Assembly (NCBI RefSeq): GCF_022376445.1
Contig: NW_025954963.1
Coordinates: 744,001 to 808,000 of the forward strand
Source: Fomitopsis serialis
Taxonomy: Eukaryota; Basidiomycota; Agaricomycetes; Polyporales; Fomitopsidaceae
Reading direction: 5' to 3'
DNA length: 64,000 bases
Of this stretch, positions 56,086 to 64,000 are shown piece by piece (the stretch's first letter is position 1; each line of letters begins with the position of its first letter). Made by a program: the position numbers and the translations under genes. Below the pieces are notes generated by a model. The model searched no databases, had not been told where the DNA came from, and saw nothing but the letters and a program-made list of their open reading frames with translations.

Positions 56086-56901
56086 TCATGACCCGCTGTA
56101 GGGGACGATGTGGCATCTACCCATCCGGTGAGCCTAAGTATTCGTGACCTGACCGTGGATAATACTACGCACCCTAGTAGGCCGCGTCCTCCCCACCCGC
56201 TCCTGGGAGTGAAAGTCAAGTCAATCGTCTCCCCGGAACCTCGGAGCACCTTGACTGCAATTTGTCGCTGTAGAGTTCGTCAGGCAAAGCAGGCGAAGGA
56301 ACTGTGGACTAGAGACGTACGTTCTCACGTGTACTGACAAATTCAGCCAGCGGCTGCAGGGATGATGACGAAGGGAATGATGCTCGCGTCAATGAGCCGA
56401 ACGAAAGTACCAGATCCTCTCGAAGAAGGCCCTGATACATTCAAGTCTCAGCAGCAAGGTCATGACGTCCGAGACGCCATAGGGGACACGCACCGCTGCT
56501 GCCGCTGGACTGCCCGGCGCGACACCGTTCACCGTCGCGAATGGTAATAATGTGTTGCTGGAAGACCCAGTGCTCTCCTGCGTTGTAGACGGTTCTGACT
56601 TCGCCGACGTTGCGGGGTCAAATACGCCTTGCAACGCAGTCGCGATCGTGTCCCTGAGCGCGTCCAGGTCGTTTCGCAGCTCGATAACGCGCACACGGGC
56701 ATGACGGACAGCCCACACATCGAGGTCTCCGCGCGGGAAGCCTTCTGCGTCGACCAGAGGCGAATTCATGGTAGAGGAGTTCGCCTTCAGAATGGAGACT
56801 TGTGCGTCCAGCTCGGCTTCGAGGTTCTCTTTCTGTGTTATCAAGGATCGCACTCTATCTGCCGGCGTGTCTCTGTCTCTCGAGGGAATCATCATACCCA
56901 T
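56086..56901 (-). CDS. NAS2: 26S proteasome assembly chaperone Nas2 (PSMD9/p27)
   Basis: Four minus-strand exons: 56494..56901, 56321..56431, 56173..56267, 56086..56116; 214 aa, no frame break. Nas2 binds the Rpt5 tail during assembly of the proteasome base. The N-terminal helical domain (RVRSLITQKENLEAELDAQV; MNSPLVDAEGFPRGDLDVWA, then VRHARVRVIELRNDLDAL) is the family signature. The C-terminal PDZ domain reads FATVNGVAPGSPAAAAGLL, EDLVLSFGSL, IAVKVLRGSGETIDLTFTPR, and ends WGGRGLLGCHIVP. The start at 56901 (MGMMIPSRDR) is preferred over an in-frame ATG at 56967. Divergent from ALG6 with a 255-bp gap. Confidence 0.93.
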
Positions 56902-57156
56902 GTCAAAGATCGGTGTACTGCAGTGTGGAAGTAGGAAGCAAGAAGGACGATCGCACGGGCTTCGCAAGTGCTATGGATGACATAAGCCCGGCACTAACAG
57001 CTTTATACTACTTACTGATTGTAAGGAGCACTATAATACAATACTTACTTACTGGTCATCACTCCAATAGTATTGCACCAATAAGTAGCCGACGTGTCGA
57101 CAACAAATACAACAGACTCGGTTACTTACACCTGTACCCTCACTTGCTCCGAACGC

Positions 57157-59908
57157 ATGGACGAGTCGTCTGGATACCTCCCTTTGGAGAGCTCATCTTC
57201 ATCTTCTCGGCCGTCCAAGCGACTCTCAACTACTTCTTTCTCGTCGCAGACGTCGGCAACAGCCCAATCAAGTCGACCGTTGCGTCTCAAAACGCCACTG
57301 TCACAGGCGCGTTTCACGCACGCAAGCAGTATCAATCATGGGTGGGTGCATTCCGGACGACGTTGGGAGTATACCACCTCGAACCTTAAGAATCACAGGT
57401 CTGGACCGGACATCCTTGCGCCTGTCCCGCGCAAACATCTTAGTCTACAGGCGTCCGAAAGCCCACATTGGCTAGGCTCCCCGACGCTCTCCGCCTCGTC
57501 CTCTCGACCCGTATCGCCATTCTCACTGAATGGCCCACACACTTTGTCACCATCAACGACGCGTCGTCGCCTAAGCCGGCAGCTCAGTTTCAGTTCGCTC
57601 AGGGACAACGAGCAGTCTCTGGACTCGCCGATTCTCTCAGCGTATCCACACGAGCGACGAAAACCAGACAGCGAACATGTCGGGGGTATGGGCAGACGGT
57701 GGGTGCGTTGGATGCACAAGCAAGGGCTGAAGCGTTGGGTTGTGCCTTGTGCCGTCCTTGCGTCGGTCTGGGTGAAGTGGTCGATCGGACTCGGTTCATA
57801 CTCCGGTCAGTACCAGTGAAATGACCTCTGACGCTTATGCAGGTGTTCATCGAGTTATTGCTCAGGACAGGGTACACCGCAATGTATGGTGACTACGAAG
57901 CCCAGCGACATTGGATGGAGCTCACCATACACCTGCCCGCGCGTGAATGGTATCAGTACGATCTGCAGTATTGGGGGCTCGACTATCCCCCATTAACCGC
58001 GTATGTGTCATGGGCGTGTGGTCTAGTGTGCGTGTACTTGTCTTGTTATGAGTGATTCCAGAACCGTGACGTGACGTTGTACATCTTGCAGTGGGTCGTG
58101 GATCAACGCCTCGTGGTTTGCCCTCGACGACTCTCGTGGGATCGAAAGTCCAGAAAGCAAAGCGTACATGCGCACCACTGTACTGGTGTTTGATAGTCTA
58201 GTGTATCTTCCAGCACTCTTCCTTTTCGTGCGGACCTGGCACGCAAATCGTTCAGCACGTACTCAGGTGACAACTCTGTTAATATTGTTGAATGCAACTC
58301 ACAGTACCACAGGAAGTGGCCCTCCTCACTCTCCTTTTGCAGCCCACATCACTTCTCATTGATTTCGGCCACTTTCAATACAACTCTGTCATGCTAGGTA
58401 TGCACATGTTTCCCGCATCATATCGGCTATTGACACTTTGCAGGTCTTACCGTATTGGCTATGGTCTGTTTTGCCCGAGGCTATGACCTACTGGGTGCTG
58501 TAGCGTTTGTCTTAAGTCTGGGATTCAAACAAATGGCACTGTATTATGCCCCTGCAGTCGGATCATATCTACTGGGGAAATGCTTGTATCTAGGCAGTGT
58601 GCAAGGGTATGTTATCCAATCATATGACTGTGCAGCCCGCTGACAGAACCATTTGGACTGATTGCACTTGAGGTAGACCCCGCCATTTCGTCCGCCTCGC
58701 TGCCGTCACATTCGCATCGATGCTGATCCTCTTCCTCCCCTTCCTCCCGCCCTTCGCCCCTCCTTCCGCCATCCTCGACCCCGTCACCCGTATCTTCCCC
58801 TTCAACCGCGGGCTCTTCGAAGACAAGGTCGCCAACTTCTGGTGCGCGAGCGACGTCGTGCTGAAATGGCGCCGTCGTCTAGGGTCTAAAGCCCTTGTGA
58901 GACTCGCGACGTGCCTCACTGCGCTTGGTTTCATGCCCGGTGCGGCGGGGCTGATCTATAGTGGGTGGAGGGTGCGCTTGCAGCCCCGCAAGGACGATGA
59001 TGCGAAGGCAGAGGACATGGGCAAGGCAGAGGCGGGAGAGCCGGCCCCGACGCTGCCGCTTCTGCCGTATGCACTATTGACGTCGTCGATGTCGTTCTTC
59101 CTGTTCTCGTTCCAGGTGCACGAGAAGACTGTTCTGCTCCGTTGCTCCCTTGACCCTGCTGCTCTCTGGGGTGACATCGAACGAGGCGTCGGAGACGTGG
59201 GAGATTGGAATGCTCGTGAGCAATGTGGCTTTGTTCAGGTGCGGTACACCGTTCAGATCATCTCGTTCGCTGGATACTGATATCTGTAGTATGTGGCCAT
59301 TGCTCAAGCGGGACGGCTTGGGTGCGTCGTACATCGCCATGACCTTACTGTGGAACCGATTGGTCGGCTACAATCCCTTCCGCTCGACCAAGCTCACTAC
59401 TCCAGTATCTGTCCTTGGTAAGTTATACATAAGTCTCTTACGTTCTCGTTGGTTGACATCGTCTTCGATGCTGCAGATCGTCCACACTGGCTGCATGGCA
59501 CTCCACCTCGTTGAGCTACTCTTCTCTCCACCCGCTCGGTACCCAGACCTCTTCCCCGTCCTGAACGTCCTCCTCTCGACGCCCGTATTCGGCCTTGTCT
59601 GGCTCTGGAGCATCCGGCGCGGAGTCGAGGTCTCGTGGGCACTCGGCGGCCCGGGGCCAGGGACAGGACCAAGCTCGCCAACGGACCAAAAGGTCACCAT
59701 TACGCGCAGCGAGAATGGCGACGTGCCCGTGCATTTGGATAGCGAGGCGAGCGGCACAGCCCCGGTTGGGATCGGCCGAGAGGGGGGTGCGCGCGCTGTG
59801 AGTTTGGGATACGCGCAGGGTAGGCGAAGGCTGGTGCGGTCGCGCCGGACGGGAAGCATTAGTTCGGTGCTCAGTACGGGGAGCTATCGGGAATCTGAGC
59901 AGAAGTGA
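57157..59908 (+). CDS. ALG6: Dolichyl pyrophosphate Man9GlcNAc2 alpha-1,3-glucosyltransferase (ALG6)
   Basis: ER membrane enzyme adding the first glucose to the lipid-linked N-glycan precursor. A Ser-rich N-terminal extension of ~200 residues precedes the membrane part (RWVVPCAVLASVWVKWSIGL). Conserved loop motifs: MYGDYEAQRHWMELTIHLP and WYQYDLQYWGLDYPPLTAYV, the acceptor-binding luminal loop, then GHFQYNSVMLG, FKQMALYYAP, RIFPFNRGLFEDKVANFWC and SFQVHEKTVL, all typical of ALG6/ALG8. A disordered C-terminal tail follows. Three one-base gaps are needed for the conserved frame: just before MYGDYE (about 57880) and two between 59137 and 59152 (LLPLLPLTLLL region). The start at 57157 is the first in-frame ATG in the open stretch. 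Confidence 0.88.
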
Positions 59909-60693
59909 GGGCATATACGGATGGACTATCTAATTGGTTGTTCTTGATGGTAGTGTCTAAGTTTGTGTTGTGCTTTCTGTAGTTCGGATGGCGATCGTTA
60001 TGGGAGGTACATAGTAGTGCTGAAATGTGGTGTTGCTGTGTTGCTATGTCCTTGTGTGTAGCTCACTTCAAAGTCATTGGAGGTGTACTCGTCTGTTCGG
60101 TGAGTGCATGAGGTATATTTGGGCCATGAACGTTCGAACGTTTGAACCTTAGTAAACGGGACAAAAGAAGCTGCCAGGCAATTGCTCTGCAACATTTGGA
60201 GGCGGATCTCGAGACCGACGAGTGCTTGGATTGACAGTGCAGTGGAGGGGTTTCCAATGTACAGTACTTGTCTGATACTATCCGATCTTGAGTAGTAGCT
60301 ACTAAGTACGAATCGTTTCCGCTGCGTCAAGCTGTTGCTTGAATTACCACCCCGATATGAAGCGAACCAGGCAGTCTCTTAGTGCAACTGCTCAAGCTAC
60401 GACGACCTTACGTTTGAGAAGAAGTTCTTCAAATAATGCCGAGCGAGAAGCTCTGGCGTCTCTCGGGAGTCCCGGGAGCGACTCCGGATTGAATGCGTCT
60501 TCCGCCAGTAGTTGCTAGTTGAACGTGTCTCCGACACACTGCCACATACCAGACCGTGCACTCCAGACTCAGATGCGACTGTCACAGATTGAAGGTGCTT
60601 GAGCAAGGAGCGCTGAGAGTTGAGTCTTCGCAGGTCTACATTACCATCTACGTGCCAGATATTCACATGCTTGGCCATGCATGAACTGCCAAC
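59909..60693. other. Intergenic region with a possible F-box gene remnant
   Basis: 785 bp. A minus-strand frame at 60397..60678 includes RSLLKHLQSVTVASESG, which resembles RSLLKHLRVTVSNKDSL of the adjacent F-box gene. It may be a degenerate partial duplicate. The rest is unassigned. Confidence 0.35.
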
Positions 60694-61950
60694 CTACCCG
60701 CATCTAGTACTCAACCCGTCCCCACTATAACGGATGATTCCACGCTCCTCCCATGGGGTAAGTAGCACAGACAACGTTGACGCTACATCCCGAGGCTCCG
60801 TTCGGTAGACTTCGACTCCGACTTCGACTATGCGCAGGCCGTCGAAGACAGGCATAGCCATCACTTCGTGCAAAGGGATTCGCACCCCGTCATATGTGTC
60901 GCTGGCGGATGTCGTCGCAGATCCTGCAAGTTGGGATCGCTTGGTCGGTGGATGTTCGTTGAACTGCAAGGTGATGTGCGTGATGTTTGGGCTATGGATG
61001 GATGAGAAGACACCCTCCAAACCGAGTACTGCGGCCTCCAAATAGAATAGTACCCGATGTACAACCCAACCGTCGCCAAGGACGTGTTGCGATGTAGATC
61101 CAAATGGGCAACTAGGCAGAGTGAGAGTCAGGTCACGATGTTGCTTGGCTACATGTACTGAACGCTCACACGTCTCGGTCAGGGCGGGTAGCTCCCGGAA
61201 GTGTCTCAAGGATGGCCCTATCGCTCTGAGCAGGTTATTGAGAGCGGCTACATGTTTCCCCGCGATGCTGCACTCCAGATGTTCGACGCACACGCACAAT
61301 GATGAATGTATGAGGCAGTCGACGAGCGAAATGAGGCTGTCCTTGTTCGAGACAGTGACGCGTAGGTGCTTCAAAAGGCTGCGGGTCGATCGGCGCCCTA
61401 GGGCATCGTCAGAGCGCACAGCAGGGTCTTGCGCCTGGGCGACTGGAATTGCACGATGGAAACGTAGGTCCCCTTCAAGTGCTAGTCGATGGAGTTGCGG
61501 AACGGCGCGGATGATGCGCACCAGGTCCTTGTGGCTCTCCAGCATCACGCCGTAGAGTGTCAGGTTCGTGACGCGTTCGCATGCGTGAAGGGCTGAGAGG
61601 AATAGGTGGTGGAGGGGGGCGGGAAGACATTCAACAAACGTCACGGTGAGCGACTCGGAGGCACGTCCTGAACCTCGAGTAAGGACTAACTCAAGAGTAT
61701 CTGCCAGGCGCTCCCGGACACGCGCGTGTTCGGAACCCGACTGGACGAGTCACCTGAACATGGTCTCGCTCTTGATGTGGATCTTCGTGTACAGTTGACG
61801 AGCGCTCTGCCTATACCATGCTCGGCAGACTGAGGCGCAGTTGCACAGGCTGCGTGGATCGCCAGTGAGCCATTCGATGACTTGCAAATGGACATCGAGT
61901 GGTATCCTCTCTGTCAGGTCCGGCGGAAGGGGGAGCAAAGCGACAGGCAT
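60694..61950 (-). CDS. F-box protein with in-frame TGA
   Basis: Minus-strand single-exon gene starting at ATG 61950. PLDVHLQVIEWLTGDPRSLC, then CASVCRAWYRQSARQLYTKI is an F-box with the usual CRxWY follow-on. The reading frame continues downstream in the same phase to 60694 (ERLADTLELVLTRG; LTVTFVECLPAPLHHLF; ERVTNLTLYGVMLES; LHRLALEGDLRFHRA), but it is interrupted by one TGA at 61750..61752 (after ETMFR). No intron of suitable length and phase spans it. It could be a substitution error, a true nonsense mutation (pseudogene) or, less likely, readthrough. The middle and C-terminal regions resemble the Leu-rich body of basidiomycete F-box proteins. Confidence 0.62.
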
Positions 61951-62572
61951 CTTGGTAGAAAGCCATGTCTCGACTACTTGCTTCGATCACTGAGCCTCCG
62001 GTCGATACCGTGCTAGCACTGCAGTCTTACACAGTCAATGCTACAGCGATGGCGTTCGGATCTTAGTCCGACTGGTAGAAGGTACATACGTTTCTGTTTT
62101 CAGGGCATGTGGGATCGAACTGGGATTGTTCTGTAAATTTCCCCGTGGTTGGTGCTTCCTATGGTGACTCATGGTGTAGCGGAGGTGCTAGCGAGTCGTG
62201 GGACGTGGGTGCTACATACCACGACGCAGTAGCTAAATACCTGCGACTTAAAGTTAGCACGAGGCGAAGCTGAGCGGCTTGCCCGGCTCCCTGATAGCGC
62301 GCACGATATGGAAGTCCTGTTGGCCATTCCATTGTCTATATATATATATAATAGACAAACGATACCCTATTTCGCCGGGTCGTCTAGGAACACAGTGGCG
62401 ATGACATGCCCGCAGACGCTGCGCAGAACATTGTGGTGTCAGAAGCAAAGGTGAGTTGAGGCTGTGGGATCTAGACCGTCTGAGTGGCGGACGCCAGAAT
62501 GAGGGTGCATGGAGGAGACGGACTGGATCGGCTGGGGAGGTGAACTGTCACGAGGGACCAATCCCACCCCAC
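61951..62572. other. Intergenic region with TA microsatellite
   Basis: 622 bp between the F-box start (-) and the TAM41 start (+), a divergent promoter region. Confidence 0.4.
62337..62350. repeat. (TA)7 microsatellite
   Basis: A perfect run of seven TA units in the intergenic region upstream of TAM41. Confidence 0.9.
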
Positions 62573-64000
62573 ATGCTCGGCCGCATAAGTAAGTGCATAC
62601 CGTCGCCCGCCCTCGCATTGCACAAGACACCCTCATCGCATATGCACTCCTACTAGCCTCTCTTCTTCTTCACACATCCCCAGTAATGCTCCCGACCGCC
62701 GCCGCACCCACCGCACCCTCGCAGCCGCCTCACGCTCCCTAGCCACCGAGTCCATCTCCCACCCCCATGCCCAGCACCTCCCCCCGCCCCCGCCGCCGTC
62801 CCAGGCAAGCACCCGCCGCGAAGCCCCCCGTGCGCACGCGGATAAACCCCAGCCCCGCCCTGCGCGCCCGCTCCGCCACCCGACGCTCGCCCACCTCCCG
62901 CCGACCTTCGGCCGCAACCAGATCCTCCCCGTCGCCGACTCCACGCGCGCGCTCCTCGAGAGCATCGTCGCGCAGTTCAATGCGCCCATCCGGTATGCGT
63001 TCGCGTACGGCTCCGGCGTGTTCGAGCAGGACGGGTACAGGAACGAGGAGAAGCCGATGCTCGACTTCATGTTCGCCGTCACGCATGCGGCGCACTGGCA
63101 CTCGATCAACATGAACCAGTTCCCCGGGCATTACCCGCTGCATGCGCGGGTCTGGGCTCAGGTTCGTCTCTCGGGTTGAGGAGATGACCCCGGGCGTGTG
63201 GTTCAACACTCTTGTGCCGATGGAGGGGGTCGTAAGTGTGTGCATGTCGTGCGCGGCTCACAGGGCTGACTGCTCTCCGTTTTGCGTAGACCATCAAGTA
63301 CGGTGTGACGACGGTCGACAACATGTGCTCCGACCTGCTCAACTGGCGGACGCTCTACCTCGCCGGGCGGATGCACAAGCCGATCCGGATCATCAAGGAC
63401 GACGCGCGCGTGCGGCTCACGCAGCAGGTCAACCTCACCTCCGCGGTGCGCACCGCGCTGCTGACGCTCCCCGAGACGTTCACGCAGCGCGAGCTCTTCG
63501 CGCGCATCGCGGGGTTCAGCTACGCGGGCGACGTGCGCATGGCGCTCCCCGGCGAGAACCGCGGGAAGGTGACGAACATCGTCAGCCGGCAGGGCGACCA
63601 GTTCCGCGAGCTCTACCACCGCCTCGTCGTCGCGCTCCCTGGCGTGCACTGGCCCGCGCACATGGAGAGCATCCAGCAGGACACGAGCCCCCATGCGCGC
63701 GCGGCGCACCTGCGCAAGCTCCCGGCGGACCTCCTGAAGGGCGTCACGGAGCGGTACGCGTCGGAGGTGCACCCGAAGGAGGCGGACGAGGCTGTATATT
63801 GGACCCGGCTCGCGGGTGACGGGAAGCTGCCCGAGGTGATCGACAGTGGTGCGCATACTTGACTCGTCTACCTCCGATGGGCCGCTGACGTGCCTCCGCA
63901 GAGATCCGCAAGCTGGTGCGCTACTCGTCGACGGTGCAGTCGATGAAGGGCGTGGTGAGCGCAGGGCTCGTGAAGAGCCTGCGGTACTCGAAGGAGAAGG
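62573..64000 (+). CDS. TAM41: Mitochondrial phosphatidate cytidylyltransferase Tam41 (3' partial)
   Basis: Mitochondrial CDP-diacylglycerol synthase for cardiolipin synthesis. Exons: possibly 62573..62588 (start MLGRI), 62684..63231, 63290..63848 and 63902 to beyond the window end. The N-terminus is Arg-rich, a mitochondrial targeting sequence; its start is uncertain because the first junction is one base off. Catalytic nucleotidyltransferase motif: YAFAYGSGVFEQDGY (GSG), then MLDFMFAVTHAAHWHSINMN with the metal-binding D, YPLHAR, YGVTTVDNMCSDLLNW, and LYLAGRMHKPIRII. Two further base gaps occur at 63150..63166, where the conserved LGSGFVSRVEE segment is split between frames. IRKLVRYSSTVQSMKG runs to the window edge. 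Confidence 0.88.

Noticed and set aside
60830..61555. Plus-strand frames opposite the second F-box gene.
   Set aside because: Antisense shadows without motifs.
62080..62160. A tRNA-like B-box (AGTTCGATCCC on the minus strand, near 62110-62122).
   Set aside because: No matching acceptor stem, A-box or anticodon stem at the correct spacing could be found on either side.
63142..63819. Long alternative frames across the TAM41 exon (up to 225 codons), including minus-strand ones.
   Set aside because: Extreme GC at third positions keeps all frames open; only the frame with the GSG and metal-binding motifs is coding.
1..64000. Transposons, CRISPR arrays, bacterial operons or horizontally acquired clusters.
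   Set aside because: No terminal repeats, transposase or reverse-transcriptase motifs, arrays or intronless foreign-looking clusters were seen; all recognised genes are ordinary basidiomycete types.

Overview
The window looks like an ordinary gene-dense piece of a mushroom-forming basidiomycete genome (Agaricomycetes; a polypore relative is possible but not proven). The evidence is eukaryotic genes cut into many short exons by introns of about 48-65 bp with GTRNGT donors and YAG acceptors, small intergenic gaps, GC-rich third positions, and families such as TmpA-type membrane oxidoreductases and DUF4436. Gene models were built by hand from reading frame, splice phase and recalled family motifs; no search was run.

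Layout. 1-9.5 kb: ORC6 (5' end outside the window), an EBP-type sterol isomerase, a PLK4-type kinase with polo boxes, proteasome receptor RPN13 and the small GTPase ARL8. 9.5-17.5 kb: an unrecognised cysteine-rich protein, mitochondrial PET127, a universal stress protein and a UBA protein. 18.6-31.9 kb: F-box/LRR protein, E4 ubiquitin ligase UFD2, mitochondrial ribosomal protein bL35m, a histidine phosphatase, a SAP-domain protein and a COX14-like protein. 32-37.7 kb: AN1 zinc-finger protein, WD40-cyclophilin PPWD1 and an unrecognised protein. 39.7-52.8 kb: two TmpA-like paralogues bracket a SMYD methyltransferase, a DUF4436 protein, a Derlin and a hotdog thioesterase. 53.5-64 kb: AidB-type acyl-CoA dehydrogenase, proteasome chaperone NAS2, ALG6, a second F-box gene and TAM41, which runs off the end. 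No transposon, CRISPR array or convincing RNA gene was seen.

Functional themes. Ubiquitin/proteasome functions recur (RPN13, UBA protein, two F-box proteins, UFD2, AN1 protein, Derlin, NAS2), as do mitochondrial ones (PET127, bL35m, COX14-like, TAM41). The most interesting gene is the PLK4 homologue: it has the kinase / cryptic polo box / polo box 3 architecture of the centriole-duplication kinase, in an organism group without centrioles, and its DFG aspartate is replaced by cysteine, so it may be a pseudokinase.

Quality warning. Many otherwise well-conserved genes need exactly one extra base, usually in a short homopolymer, to restore the conserved frame, whereas others (ARL8, UFD2, first TmpA copy, SMYD, Derlin, DUF4436, NAS2) read perfectly. 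Under-called homopolymers in the assembly explain this better than a dozen pseudogenes. Spans with breaks are given as read, without correction.
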